Notes: generated by a model from the sequence alone, not told the origin. Shown: positions 7,897 to 17,091, counted from the stretch's first letter. The stretch is DNA of 64,000 nt from an uncultured Oscillospiraceae bacterium (GCA_900544715.1 UQWL01000005.1:99670-163669), one strand, 5' to 3'. Numbers and translations: made by a program.

Positions 7897-8796
7897 TTAA
7901 AAGAACTTCAGCTGCGTATCCCCGTAGCCGATCCGGCTCGCCCGCACGATATCCTGCATCTGATATAAAATGCCCGCCTCTTCACATGCCTTGGAAAACA
8001 GGCCCCATAGCTCCTTCGCCCGCCTGCTCACACAACGGTAATCACTGCGGTACTGCCGCTCATACTGCGCCCGCAGCCCTTCGCCCGGAAATAGCGCGTC
8101 GAGCTTTGAGAGATACCATTCCCTCTGGTTTTGCCGCAAGGTCATGCCAAAGGCCGGGTAGATAAATCTCGCGCCACACTGCGCCGCGCGCTGCACGATC
8201 CCCAGCACATTTTCAGGTGTATCCTCCAGAAACGGCAGCACGGGCATCAGCAGAATTCCCGCAAACAGGCCCGACTCTGTCAATTCAGCAAGCGCATGAA
8301 ACCGATCGGAGGAGGGCGGCGCGTTCGGCTCGATCTTCCGGCTGAGCGCATCGTCGCAGGTGGTGATGGTCAGCTTGCAGAGCACGGGCATCTCCGCCCG
8401 GATTTCCTGCAAAACATCGATATCACGGGTGATGAGCGTGCTTTTGGTGGCGATTGCAGCGCCGAAGCCAAAGGCCGCGAGCAGCTCAAGCGCGTGGCGC
8501 GTAGCCAAAAGCTCGCGCTCATAGGGATTATAGGGGTCGCTCATCGCGCCCGTCCCCACCACGCCGGGCTTTACCTTCCGCCGCAGGTCATCGCGCACAA
8601 TTTGGAGCGCGTTTTCCTTGATACGTACCTGGTCAAAATGGTCGATGCGGTAGCAATCCGACCGGCTGTCGCAGTAGATACAGCCATGGCAGCAGCCGCG
8701 GTAAAGATTCATATTGTAATCCGTGCCGAACCATTCACTGCTTTTCGTGCGTGTGACAATGGTTTTAGCGGGCACCGTTTCAATGGGCGGAAGCAT
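7897..8796 (-). CDS. SPL-family radical SAM protein
   Basis: 299 aa. The radical SAM cluster motif CCHGCIYC (C-x3-C-x2-C) sits near residue 35, after YNMNLYRG. The rest (GAMSDPYNPYE, IATKSTLITRD, TITTCDD, MPVLPFLED) matches the spore-photoproduct-lyase-like radical SAM family found widely in bacteria, whose reaction is unknown for this subgroup. It should not be called a true SplB without further evidence. The frame is open to 8970, but the ATG at 8796 with GGAAGGTGAT before it fits the family start. It is divergent from the phosphoesterase gene. Confidence 0.88.
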   Translation of the reverse strand: MLPPIETVPAKTIVTRTKSSEWFGTDYNMNLYRGCCHGCIYCDSRSDCYRIDHFDQVRIKENALQIVRDDLRRKVKPGVVGTGAMSDPYNPYERELLATRHALELLAAFGFGAAIATKSTLITRDIDVLQEIRAEMPVLCKLTITTCDDALSRKIEPNAPPSSDRFHALAELTESGLFAGILLMPVLPFLEDTPENVLGIVQRAAQCGARFIYPAFGMTLRQNQREWYLSKLDALFPGEGLRAQYERQYRSDYRCVSRRAKELWGLFSKACEEAGILYQMQDIVRASRIGYGDTQLKFF

Positions 8797-8918
8797 TATT
8801 TGATCACCTTCCTTTGCTAAACGAAAAGTTGCCGTGTAAGGAAGCTGTTCTGGCGGGGCAAAAACAGCCTGCGAAAAATTTGAAGGGATTAAATTTTGTG
8901 TCTTTCTATGAAAGATGC

Positions 8919-8948
8919 TTGACAGCTGAATAAAGAGAAAAGTAAAAT
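8919..8948 (+). promoter_or_regulatory. Promoter of the secreted phosphoesterase gene
   Basis: TTGACA (8919-8924), 18-bp spacer, TAAAAT (8943-8948). It points at the ATG at 8988. Confidence 0.7.
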
Positions 8949-8987
8949 GAATTGACTGATTCAGAAGCAAAAAGGGGGAAACGGTTC

Positions 8988-10454
8988 ATGCTACATCAAT
9001 CATTTGGAAAAATGGCCTTGAGCATATTGCTTTCGGCAAACCTGTTATTTGCGCCTGTTTTACCGGCGGCATATGCAGCGGACAGCACTGATATAGTGGA
9101 ACGAGTCGTTATCACTTTCCACGGCGACGCGCAGACGCAGCGCGGTATCAGCTGGTTTACCACAGAAAAAACACGTACTGACGTACAGGTGATGAAGGCC
9201 GCCGATTTTCAGGGTGCTTTTATCAAGCCTCTGTCCTATGAAGGGACTGCCCGTTATTACCGGGGACAGTATGCGCACCGCGTGATCCTCAATGGATTGG
9301 AGCCCGGCACAGAATATGTATATCGCGTGGGGGATAAGGAGCAAAATCTTTGGAGCAAAACGGGATCTTTTCAAACGGACGCTGGAAAAAACGGAGCGTT
9401 TTCCTTCCTGGCAATCGCGGATGTTCAGGCGGACACTGAAGAGAATTTCCAAAAGGCCAGCGAACTTCTCGATCAGGGATTCAAAACGGTGCCACACGCA
9501 CAGTTTGTCGCCAACTTGGGTGATTTCGTCAACAACTGCAATAATGAGCAATGGGATATGTATTTTCGTAATTTTGAGCGTCATCATCTGCGCACGACGC
9601 TCGCGCCCGTTTCCGGCAATCACGATGGTGTGCCAAGCTGGTTCCGGTATCAGTTCCCGGTGGCTGCCGCAGAGCCTTCGCTAGGGCTGACGGGAGACTA
9701 TTATTCTTTTGATTATAGCAATGCACATTTCGCTGTGCTCAATACGAACGATATGTTCCCTATGACTAGCGCGCAGGTCAACTGGCTGCGCAACGATATG
9801 CGTGCATCAGATGCGGATTGGAAAATTGTCATGATGCATCGCCCACTCTATTCCGCAGGAAAGAATTACAATAAACCGGATACCATGATCATGCACAACC
9901 GGTTGATTCCAGTTATGGATGAGCTTGGAATTGACCTTGTGCTTTCTGGCCACGACCATATGTATTTTCGTACAAAGCAAATGAAGGGTGATCAGGCACA
10001 GGCAACAACTTATATCCAGGAAGTTTATAACGGTGAAACAGTCGATTTTGCCGTTGATCCGGAGGGAACCACCTATATCCTGCCGAATACAGCCGGGACG
10101 AAACGGTACCCGGTTCATTCGGAGACCTTCCAGAAGATTCTGGATGCCGGAGAGGTTGTCACACAGCCGGGCCATCCTGTGTTCGCCGGGATCACGATCG
10201 AAGGCGATAAGCTCATTTACAATGCCTATGCCTATGATGTGGATGGGACAAAATCAGTGGAGCGTATTGACAGCTATGCAATTAAAAAAACGCTCAGCGA
10301 TGAACCATCCGCACCGTTTGAGCCGGACTCGACGGACTACTCCTCTCTCTGGAGACAGGATTTGAATAATCTGATTACACTCCTGATCCGCGCGGTAGCT
10401 GATTACTGTATTCTGATTCCGCAATTGATCCGCGACGCAATTATTAACAGGTAA
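8988..10454 (+). CDS. Secreted purple-acid-phosphatase-like metallophosphoesterase
   Basis: 488 aa with an N-terminal signal peptide (cleavage probably after AAYA). A fibronectin-like N-terminal domain (about 35-130) with GLEPGTEYVYRVG is followed by a calcineurin-like phosphoesterase domain. Metal-binding motifs are IADVQAD, LGDFVN, SGNHDG, MMHRP and SGHDHMYF. The first motif has Gln where many families have His. The C-terminus carries a hydrophobic stretch (LLIRAVADYCILIPQLI) that may anchor it. The ATG at 8988 has AGGGGG nine bases upstream; a TTG at 8952 is also in frame. Likely role: extracellular phosphate scavenging, or phosphodiester/nucleotide cleavage (inference). Confidence 0.9.
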   Translation: MLHQSFGKMALSILLSANLLFAPVLPAAYAADSTDIVERVVITFHGDAQTQRGISWFTTEKTRTDVQVMKAADFQGAFIKPLSYEGTARYYRGQYAHRVILNGLEPGTEYVYRVGDKEQNLWSKTGSFQTDAGKNGAFSFLAIADVQADTEENFQKASELLDQGFKTVPHAQFVANLGDFVNNCNNEQWDMYFRNFERHHLRTTLAPVSGNHDGVPSWFRYQFPVAAAEPSLGLTGDYYSFDYSNAHFAVLNTNDMFPMTSAQVNWLRNDMRASDADWKIVMMHRPLYSAGKNYNKPDTMIMHNRLIPVMDELGIDLVLSGHDHMYFRTKQMKGDQAQATTYIQEVYNGETVDFAVDPEGTTYILPNTAGTKRYPVHSETFQKILDAGEVVTQPGHPVFAGITIEGDKLIYNAYAYDVDGTKSVERIDSYAIKKTLSDEPSAPFEPDSTDYSSLWRQDLNNLITLLIRAVADYCILIPQLIRDAIINR

Positions 10455-10484
10455 AGGAAGAAACATCAATCAACAGATTAGTCG

Positions 10485-10515
10485 GCGCAGTCGTTTTGAC
10501 TGCACCACTGCGCCG
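10485..10515. terminator. Hairpin after the phosphoesterase gene
   Basis: GGCGCAGT (10485-10492) pairs with ACTGCGCC (10508-10515). No clear U-run follows on either strand, so terminator function is doubtful. Confidence 0.35.
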
Positions 10516-10546
10516 TTCACCTGTCAAAACAGATATCGCATTTTTG

Positions 10547-10747
10547 TTAAAATGTCAAAGGGAATTTTACAAAATTTATGAACCAGTTCTGCGTTCTTTG
10601 ATTACTTGCATCGTGAAACAGGGGCAACAGCGGCCAAGCACTCCGCAGGAGCGCCCTGTAGCGGCATGCCAAGCAGCAGCCGCAATCTTTCGGATAATAA
10701 GCGCAATCGGAACAAACGACGCCACAGCAGATGATGGCCGGCTCCAC
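10547..10747 (-). pseudogene. Truncated Cys-rich ORF resembling the N-terminus of DUF3795 proteins
   Basis: A GTG at 10747, right after the zinc-ribbon gene's stop, opens 66 codons. The first part (ICCGVVCSDCAYYPKDCG) looks like the metal-binding start of DUF3795-type proteins. After about residue 27 the sequence becomes unlike any protein of that kind, and no downstream frame restores the expected CxxC pattern. It is read as a decayed gene fragment. It could also be a short expressed Cys-rich peptide. Confidence 0.4.
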
Positions 10748-10759
10748 ACAGAAACTGCC

Positions 10760-11035
10760 TCAGGCTTGTCCCCCACTCTCCCACCGCTTGAGCGTGGGGA
10801 ACCAGGCAAGCATCTGCCCGCGCGCCTGCTCCAAATCCGGATACATCCCCATATCCTGCCCGATTTTTACGCAGAAGTCGATCATTTCCTCCATCGTGCA
10901 ATCCTGCTTGAATGCGCCGTTCTCATAGCAATAGCAGCAATAATCCTCATTCCGGCTCCCATCCGCATTGGTTGCAAAGTGTGCTTCCTCCGTCATCGGC
11001 ATTCCGCAGCTCTGGCAAAAAATTTTTTCATCCAT
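10760..11035 (-). CDS. Small zinc-ribbon protein (Zn_ribbon_2 type)
   Basis: 91 aa. An N-terminal zinc ribbon with FCQSCGMPM and EDYCCYCYENG gives four or more cysteine ligands. It is followed by a helical segment (CTMEEMIDFCVKIGQDMG). This is the layout of the 'putative zinc ribbon domain' family (PF12674), function unknown. The ATG at 11035 follows GGAAAGGACG; an upstream in-frame ATG at 11065 lacks a site. Confidence 0.85.
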   Translation of the reverse strand: MDEKIFCQSCGMPMTEEAHFATNADGSRNEDYCCYCYENGAFKQDCTMEEMIDFCVKIGQDMGMYPDLEQARGQMLAWFPTLKRWESGGQA

Positions 11036-11098
11036 GATGATCGTCCTTTCCAATTGAGATTGCATTCAGGATAACAAAAATAAGCTGACATCTGCGTG

Positions 11099-12037
11099 TC
11101 ATATATGATCGGATTCATAAAATGAAACAATCTCCCGCGCACGGCGAAGCAATTTTTCACGCACCTGCGGCGGGCTGAGAACGCGGACGTTCGTGCCATA
11201 TTGTAACAGCATGCTGTAGAGCCACTCCGCATCCGGCACACAGGCCCGCACAGTTAAGCTGCCATCCTCCTCCTTGATGACAGTGCTGTGAGGGAATAGA
11301 TCATACACCTGATAGGCCATCTGCGGTGCAAACCGCAGCACGATCCGGAGAGGAGCCTGACCGCCCTCGTTTTCCATTTTCGGCCCGGTCTCCTCTCCCT
11401 CAGTGGAAAACAGGGCCGGATCAAAACCGCTGTGCAAAAGCTCCACTTCGTCCATCCGGCAGATTTTAAAGGTGCGCCTGGCGCCGCGTTTCTCGCACCA
11501 GGCGCGCAAATACCATCCCCCGCCCCGAAACAGCAGCTTCATCGGCGCAACGGTGCGTTCGCTTCGTTCCCCCGCAGCGCTGTAATAAATGAAATGCAGC
11601 TTTTGGCGGCTCAGAATGGCATCCTTGAGGAGGTTAAATTTTTGCTTTTCCCCCTCATCGCTGCCCCAATCCCAGCCCCAATGGGAAAAATCCACCTCAA
11701 TCCAATCCGCCCCCTGGCGGCGGAACAGGGTATTCACCCGCTCGAGCACCTCTTCCCCGCCCGCATGTGTGGCGGCAATGCTTTGCAGCGCAAATAAAAT
11801 CTCATCCTGCTCCCGCTCGGAAAGCAGGGATTTATCCAGCACAAAATCGGGCAGGAGGCGCACGCCGCCGCCCCGCCCGCGGTTGCAATAAACCGGGATC
11901 CCCGCACCGGAGAGCAGGTCGATATCCCGGTAAATGGTGCGAACGGAAACCTCAAAACGCTCTGCGAGCGCGGCTGCCGTAACGCTGCCCTTCTCCAGCA
12001 GCAGGTAGATGATTTCGAATAGACGGTTGATCTGCAT
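11099..12037 (-). CDS. YafY-type HTH regulator with WYL domain
   Basis: 312 aa. The N-terminal HTH_11/DeoR-type helix-turn-helix reads INRLFEIIYLLLEKG..TAAALAERFEVSVRTIYRDIDLL. The WYL domain (about 140-220) includes LHFIYYSAAGE and LLFRGGGWYLRAWCEKR, followed by a WCX-like C-terminal domain. WYL regulators sense small ligands or nucleic acids. The ATG at 12037 follows AGGGGGG with good spacing and fits family members; the frame is open to 12223. No obvious target gene is next to it. Confidence 0.92.
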   Translation of the reverse strand: MQINRLFEIIYLLLEKGSVTAAALAERFEVSVRTIYRDIDLLSGAGIPVYCNRGRGGGVRLLPDFVLDKSLLSEREQDEILFALQSIAATHAGGEEVLERVNTLFRRQGADWIEVDFSHWGWDWGSDEGEKQKFNLLKDAILSRQKLHFIYYSAAGERSERTVAPMKLLFRGGGWYLRAWCEKRGARRTFKICRMDEVELLHSGFDPALFSTEGEETGPKMENEGGQAPLRIVLRFAPQMAYQVYDLFPHSTVIKEEDGSLTVRACVPDAEWLYSMLLQYGTNVRVLSPPQVREKLLRRAREIVSFYESDHI

Positions 12038-12061
12038 CGCGTTCCCCCCTGATTGGTTATG

Positions 12062-12090
12062 AGTATAGCACAAATGTTCGACTATCACAA
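12062..12090 (-). promoter_or_regulatory. Promoter of the WYL regulator gene
   Basis: TTGTGA (12085-12090), 17-bp spacer, TATACT (12062-12067) on the minus strand, 25 bp upstream of the start codon. Confidence 0.7.
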
Positions 12091-12247
12091 GCTTTTTGGC
12101 AATTTTGCACATTGCTTGGCTTTGGTAGCGATTTAGATCCTGGCGAGATAAAATAAAAATAGTTGCAAGTTGGCTGCACCATGCAAAATAGGGCAATGCT
12201 TGCCATACTTTCTCATTCAACATTTATTTTCTGCAGGAGGTTGCTGT

Positions 12248-12817
12248 ATGACGATCCGATTTGCCAGCGTGGAAGACGCCGCTTCCTTGTTAAGGATATA
12301 CGCTCAGTATATCAATACCGCAATTACTTTCGAATACGCACTGCCAACCGAGCAGGAATTTGCCCGCCGTATTGCTGAAATCTGTGCAGACTATCCATAT
12401 CTTATTTGTGAGGAAGAAGGGCGGCCGATTGGTTATGCCTATGCACACAGGCAGATGGAACGGGCGGCTTATCAGTGGAATGTGGAATTATCCATCTATC
12501 TGGATCGCACTGCCACCTCAAAGGGAATTGGCCAGAGGCTTTACGCCGCGCTGATTGAACTTTTGAGATTGCAGGGGATTAAAACGGTATACGGCGGCGT
12601 GACACTCCCGAATATAAGGAGCGAAAGGCTCCACGAAAAGCTTGGCTTTCATCGCCTTGGAACCTATCATCACACGGGGTATAAATGCGGCGCATGGCAC
12701 GATGTTGTTTGGTTTGAAAAAGCAATTGCGCCCTATCAGCCGGAGCCCCAGCCTATCATTCCAATGAACGAGATTCCAGAGGAAACAAAAAAGGATATCC
12801 TTGCAAAATACGCCTGA
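12248..12817 (+). CDS. GNAT acetyltransferase, phosphinothricin/methionine sulfoximine acetyltransferase-like
   Basis: 189 aa. The opening TIRFASVEDAASLLRIY, the YAYAHRQMERAAYQWNVELSIYL block, the acetyl-CoA loop in TSKGIGQRLYAAL, and HEKLGFHRLGTYHHTGYK match the Pat/Bar/YwnH-type GNAT subgroup, which N-acetylates amino-acid-like substrates. The C-terminus (PEETKKDILAKYA) is slightly extended. The ATG at 12248 follows AGGAGG by seven bases. The substrate is inferred from subfamily only. Confidence 0.9.
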   Translation: MTIRFASVEDAASLLRIYAQYINTAITFEYALPTEQEFARRIAEICADYPYLICEEEGRPIGYAYAHRQMERAAYQWNVELSIYLDRTATSKGIGQRLYAALIELLRLQGIKTVYGGVTLPNIRSERLHEKLGFHRLGTYHHTGYKCGAWHDVVWFEKAIAPYQPEPQPIIPMNEIPEETKKDILAKYA

Positions 12818-12834
12818 TTCCTGCTGAAATTTTT

Positions 12835-12883
12835 AAAGAGGGCCGCTGCAAAACGAAAAACATTTTGCAGCGGCCCTCTTTCT
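12835..12883. terminator. Strong terminator between convergent genes
   Basis: A 19-bp perfect stem AAAGAGGGCCGCTGCAAAA (12835-12853) with its complement at 12863-12881. T-rich sequence follows on the plus strand and TTTAAAAATTT on the minus strand. It probably serves both the acetyltransferase gene and the lacZ-side operon. Confidence 0.9.
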
Positions 12884-12918
12884 AATGCGCGAAAGCAAAA
12901 CGGTTTGCGCTTCCTGCC

Positions 12919-13029
12919 CTACCCCAATCTCTTTTTGATCTCCCGTTTCACAGCATCCAAATCACTGTTACATAGAATGAGCAAAAAGGTATCCAGCTCT
13001 TCCGGCTCGACATGCATACCGGATGGCAT
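12919..13029 (-). CDS. Small hypothetical protein (36 aa) downstream of lacZ
   Basis: The ATG at 13029 has AAAGGG five bases upstream and opens 36 codons: MPSGMHVEPEELDTF, then LLILCNSDLDAVKREIK, ending KKRLG. It lies 31 nt after the lacZ stop and ends just before the terminator. It looks like a small amphipathic helix-turn-helix peptide. No family was recognised. It might instead be untranslated 3' sequence. Confidence 0.5.
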   Translation of the reverse strand: MPSGMHVEPEELDTFLLILCNSDLDAVKREIKKRLG

Positions 13030-13060
13030 AATTTCCCTTTGGCAAGAGGCGATTCCTTTT

Positions 13061-16000
13061 TTATTCCGGAATGAGTGCAAAGCGCAGTTGATACGGCCTG
13101 CCGCTGGGGAGCCGGTGCTCCTCCTGCGGGAGCGCGCCCCAGCTGTCATCCCCGCCGACGCCTGCCTGCCGCGCCAATACGCGCACAAAGAGCCGATCGC
13201 TCTCCGGCAGATCCTTTTCATGGGCCGCCGCCTCCAGCTCCTCGGGCGACCAGCGGCAAACCGAGAGGGTAAAGGGTTCTTCTCCCGCGCTCTCCATCCG
13301 CAGCGTGCGCTTCTCGCCCTCCAGCGATGCATAGCGCACATCCGTGCGCGCCCCGTTCTCCTGCGGACGCAGGTAGGGGACATACAACTCGCCGGCCGGG
13401 ATGCGGTAAAGGCCGATATCGGCGGCTGCTTGCCGGTCGCTGTAATTCTCCAGCGGCCCGCGCCCCAGGTAAGCGAGCGATTCATAGCTGGCCGCCGTTT
13501 CAAAGCACACGCCAACCTCCGGCAATTCAGGGAGGCTGCCATCCGGCTGGAATTGCAGCTCCACCAGCACGCCCGCCTGCGTGATGGTATAGGCAAGCAC
13601 CCCGCCGCACGCCGGCTCAGAGGGGATCGTAAACCGGCTCGTCACCCGTACCACGCCGCGCGGCGCATCCTGCGCATCTACCGTATAGGGCGCATAGATG
13701 CAATTTTGCCCGGCAAACCGCCACACGGCACAGCGCACCGGCATATGGTTTCCCCGGTCGTTATCCGTAGAAGCGCGCCAGAAGGACGGGCGAAGCGGAG
13801 CAGATAAATATTCCTGCCCGCCTCTGCAAAGCGAAATGAGCTGCCCCGTCCGCCGGGAAAAACGCACACTGAGCGCTTCTCCTCGAATCGAGAGCGCGCC
13901 ATAGCCCTCCAGGATTGTCAGATGATTTTCCGGGCGCGCAAAGCGCCGCTCTATCGCCATCGGATTGCTCACAAACTGTGCGCACGCAATCTCTGTGCCC
14001 GCTTTGGCCCAAGGGGTATCCTTACGCAGGCGGACAGAAAGATTCAAATAGCACTCCCGGCGGCAGATCCGGTTGAGCTCCAGCTCCAGCAGCCGCGTTT
14101 TCCCCGGGGCCAAAGCAAAATAAAAGGCGGCTCCGCGCAGGAATTCTCCGCCGCAGACTTGCTCCCAGCGGAATTCGAATTCCGACAGGTCGGTAACCAA
14201 AAAATGGTTGCCGATTTCAATCGTTCCGCGCTCCGCATCGAGCGCGCGAAACGAAATATTCTGATAAAGCCGCCGGATTTCCGCAAGCTTCGGGCTCGGC
14301 GTGCGGTCTGCAAACAACAGCCCGTCGCCGCAAAAATTGCCGTCGTTCGGCTCGTCGCCAAAATCCCCACCATAGGCGAAATAGTCTCTGCCCCGGTCAT
14401 CCTTTGTGAGAATCGCCTGATCGATAAAATCCCAGACGAACGCGCCCTGCATGTGCGGCTCCTCTTCCAGCATCCGCGTATACCGCTCCACCCCGCCGCA
14501 GGAATTCCCCATCGCGTGGGCAAATTCGCACAACAGAAACGGCCTGTCCGGATGGGCGTGGAGGAACTCCCGCACCTGCTCCGGGGAAGCATACATCATG
14601 CTGTATACCTCTGTCGCGGCAAGATCCTGCTCCGGATTGCCGCAAACGGGCTCATAATGCACTGGGCGGGAGGGGTCCTTCTCCCGTAGCCAGTCGTGCA
14701 TCTTTTGAACGTTTCCCCCGCCACCCGACTCATTGCCGAGCGACCATAGGATAACGCTGGCGTGGTTTTTATCCCGCTCGTAAAGCGACTGGATACGGCT
14801 CATGCAAGCGTTTTCCCACTCCGGCAGGCTGCCCGGCAGCGCAGGGCAGCCCGGGGCCGAGCCGCCCTGTGTGCCGTGGGCCTCCAGGTTATTTTCATCG
14901 ATGAGATACAGCCCATATTTATCGCAGATGTCATACCAGGCAGGATGATTGGGGTAGTGGGAGGTGCGCACGGCGTTGATGTTGTTCGCCTTCATCATCA
15001 GAGCATCCGCAATCATTTCCTCCCGCGTGAGCGTTCGCCCGCCCCGGCAGGAAAACTCGTGCCGATTCACACCCTTGAGCACCAGCCTGCGGCCGTTGAG
15101 CAGCAAAATTCCGCCCCGGATCTCCACACGGCGGAAGCCAGCTTTCAAGGGCACATATTCCAGCACGCCCTCATCCCCGGTGAGGGCAAACAGCACCGTA
15201 TAAAGGTGCGGCTTCTCCGCGCTCCAGAGCTTGGCCTGCGCAATCGTCGCATGCAGGGAGAGCCGGCCGCCCTCCGGCACATCCGCACGGTCATAGCCCA
15301 CGATCACACCGCCGTCGAGCACCGTCATCTCAAGCCTTTGGCCGGGCCTCGGCGTATCAACCCATGCGAAAGCTTCCAGCTCCCCGTTTTGATAGGCGGC
15401 GTCCGGCAGGGAGGAAAGGGCAATATCCGCTAGGAAGCTCTCATTGGCAGCATAGAGGTATACATCCCGAAAGATGCCTGCCAGCCGCCAGAAATCCTGA
15501 TCCTCCAGCCAACTACCGGTACACCAGCGGTAAACCTCCACGCCGATCCGATTTTTCCCCGGCTGCAAAAACGCCGTCAACTCAAATTCTGAGGGGCCAA
15601 AGGAATTCTCCGCATAGCCGATGCGGTTGCCGTTGATGTAGAGGTAAAAGGCAGATTCCACACCCTCAAACCGGAGAAAAACGCGCTTCTCTGCCCAGGC
15701 CAGAGGGAGCTGAAAGCTTTTGAGATAGCAACCCACCGGGTTCGTTTCCACCGGCGCATAGGGCGGCATGGGCTCCTCCCGCCCTTCCCATGGATACTGC
15801 ACATTGCAGTATTGCGGCGCGCCATAGCCCTGCATCTGCCAGGAGCCGGGCACCTCAACCATATTATAACCTGCCGCGCGGAACGCCGGGTCGGCAAACC
15901 CCTCCGGCCGTTTCAGGTGATTGGGGTAAAGGCGAAAGCGCCATTTCCCGTTGAGCGGCATACAGCGGGCCGATTGCAGCTCCGCCCCGGAAAGCGCCTC

Positions 16001-16108
16001 CCGTTTGTCCGCATAGCGAAAAAATGTAGCGCGCTCCGGCATACGGCCGATCCCCGTCAGGTCGGGGCGGTTTTGCCATTCGGCATATCCGTCTATTATT
16101 TCCTCCAT
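13061..16108 (-). CDS. lacZ: Beta-galactosidase, glycoside hydrolase family 2 (LacZ type)
   Basis: 1015 aa. Domains in order are sugar-binding jelly roll (about 50-220), immunoglobulin-like, TIM barrel (about 335-620) and C-terminal Bgal_small_N. The acid/base Glu460 is in WSLGNESGGGG and the nucleophile Glu528 in LLCEFAHAMGNS. The sugar-binding LKGVNRHEF motif is also present. There is no signal peptide, so the enzyme is cytosolic and would hydrolyse imported beta-galactosides. The start ATG at 16108 follows GGGAGTG. No lactose permease lies beside it; the GPH symporter at 34-35 kb is distant. Confidence 0.96.
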   Translation of the reverse strand: MEEIIDGYAEWQNRPDLTGIGRMPERATFFRYADKREALSGAELQSARCMPLNGKWRFRLYPNHLKRPEGFADPAFRAAGYNMVEVPGSWQMQGYGAPQYCNVQYPWEGREEPMPPYAPVETNPVGCYLKSFQLPLAWAEKRVFLRFEGVESAFYLYINGNRIGYAENSFGPSEFELTAFLQPGKNRIGVEVYRWCTGSWLEDQDFWRLAGIFRDVYLYAANESFLADIALSSLPDAAYQNGELEAFAWVDTPRPGQRLEMTVLDGGVIVGYDRADVPEGGRLSLHATIAQAKLWSAEKPHLYTVLFALTGDEGVLEYVPLKAGFRRVEIRGGILLLNGRRLVLKGVNRHEFSCRGGRTLTREEMIADALMMKANNINAVRTSHYPNHPAWYDICDKYGLYLIDENNLEAHGTQGGSAPGCPALPGSLPEWENACMSRIQSLYERDKNHASVILWSLGNESGGGGNVQKMHDWLREKDPSRPVHYEPVCGNPEQDLAATEVYSMMYASPEQVREFLHAHPDRPFLLCEFAHAMGNSCGGVERYTRMLEEEPHMQGAFVWDFIDQAILTKDDRGRDYFAYGGDFGDEPNDGNFCGDGLLFADRTPSPKLAEIRRLYQNISFRALDAERGTIEIGNHFLVTDLSEFEFRWEQVCGGEFLRGAAFYFALAPGKTRLLELELNRICRRECYLNLSVRLRKDTPWAKAGTEIACAQFVSNPMAIERRFARPENHLTILEGYGALSIRGEALSVRFSRRTGQLISLCRGGQEYLSAPLRPSFWRASTDNDRGNHMPVRCAVWRFAGQNCIYAPYTVDAQDAPRGVVRVTSRFTIPSEPACGGVLAYTITQAGVLVELQFQPDGSLPELPEVGVCFETAASYESLAYLGRGPLENYSDRQAAADIGLYRIPAGELYVPYLRPQENGARTDVRYASLEGEKRTLRMESAGEEPFTLSVCRWSPEELEAAAHEKDLPESDRLFVRVLARQAGVGGDDSWGALPQEEHRLPSGRPYQLRFALIPE

Positions 16109-16244
16109 GAGCCAAACACTCCCGATCAATCTTCGTAGGCCGCCAAACTGCCCGTCCCTACAACACAGCGGCAAACAGCCGGCAGCCCTCTGCCGCCCGG
16201 CTATTTCAAATTTTTCAAATGGATATTGCCCTATCATCTATATA

Positions 16245-16277
16245 ATGAAAGAAAGCCCACGGCCAAAAGCCCTGGGC
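16245..16277 (-). terminator. Intrinsic terminator of the sugar transferase gene
   Basis: Minus-strand stem GCCCAGGG/CCGTGGGC (one mismatch) with a 7-nt loop, then TTTCTTTCATT. It lies 22 nt after the gene's stop. Confidence 0.7.
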
Positions 16278-16298
16278 AACTACCGGCGCACAATCCTG

Positions 16299-16913
16299 TT
16301 ACTCGATTTCTGAATTATCCTCGCCCTGCTCGCCGTGATGCTGCAGTTCGCCGCCCTCCGCAAAGCCCTTGCCGGTCAAAACAGCGGCAACTGTTTGAAA
16401 CAGAATTCGGATATCCATAAAAAGCGTATGATGCTCCACATAGTAAGCATCATAGGCTACCTTTTGCTCCGCGGTCAGCAAATCGCGCCCATTCACCTGT
16501 GCAAGGCCCGTCACACCGGGCCGCATCCGGTAAACGCCGGACGCTTCGCGCAGGGAGCGGATCTCCTCCTCCTCCGGAATCAACGGCCGTGGGCCAACAA
16601 AGCTCATTTCCCCCCGCAGGATGTTGAACAGCTGCGGCAGCTCATCCAGGCTCGTTTTACGCAAAAAGCGCCCGCACCGGGTCACGCAATGGTCAAATTC
16701 TTTCAGGTCGGCAGTCGGCGCGTTGCGTGTGCCTTGCTTCATCGTGCGAAATTTGCGGATGTCAAAAAGCTGATTATGGAGCCCCACGCGTTTTTGCCGG
16801 AACACAACCGGCCGCCCGCTATCGATTAAAATAATAACGCTGAGCAGCAGCAACAACGGCGAAAGGAGGATAATCGCCAGCAGACTGCAGATAAAATCGA
16901 AAAATCGTTTCAT
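16299..16913 (-). CDS. Bacterial sugar transferase (undecaprenyl-phosphate sugar phosphotransferase)
   Basis: 204 aa, the monotopic catalytic module of the WcaJ/PglC type. It has an N-terminal membrane hairpin (FDFICSLLAIILLSPLLLLLSVII), then RPVVFRQKRVG, FDIRKFRTMK, the catalytic-type RKTSLDELPQLFNILRGEMSFVGPRPL block and RPGVTGLAQVNGR. It transfers a sugar-1-phosphate to the lipid carrier in exopolysaccharide or glycan synthesis. No glycosyltransferases are adjacent, so the pathway is unknown. The ATG at 16913 is chosen by the GGAAGTG site and family length; the frame is open to 17165. Confidence 0.93.
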   Translation of the reverse strand: MKRFFDFICSLLAIILLSPLLLLLSVIILIDSGRPVVFRQKRVGLHNQLFDIRKFRTMKQGTRNAPTADLKEFDHCVTRCGRFLRKTSLDELPQLFNILRGEMSFVGPRPLIPEEEEIRSLREASGVYRMRPGVTGLAQVNGRDLLTAEQKVAYDAYYVEHHTLFMDIRILFQTVAAVLTGKGFAEGGELQHHGEQGEDNSEIE

Positions 16914-16971
16914 TCTTTCACTTCCACACCTCTGTACAGATTTCTCTCCTCTGAAAAATACTGCGGTGTTG

Positions 16972-17000
16972 AGTATAGCAGATTTCACGAGATTTTTCAA
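16972..17000 (-). promoter_or_regulatory. Promoter of the sugar transferase gene
   Basis: TTGAAA (16995-17000), 17-bp spacer, TATACT (16972-16977) on the minus strand. Confidence 0.75.
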
Positions 17001-17091
17001 TTGTTTTGTCGAAAAATCACAATAGATGAAACAATTCCCTCCCCGGTCAGTGGTCAGAAGCACTCTTCCATGGCATTCGTTCCATTCTATT

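Noticed and set aside
7897..8796. Annotation as spore photoproduct lyase
   Set aside because: The protein shares only the radical SAM core and general SPL-family pattern; the subgroup lies outside sporulation context and its reaction is unknown.
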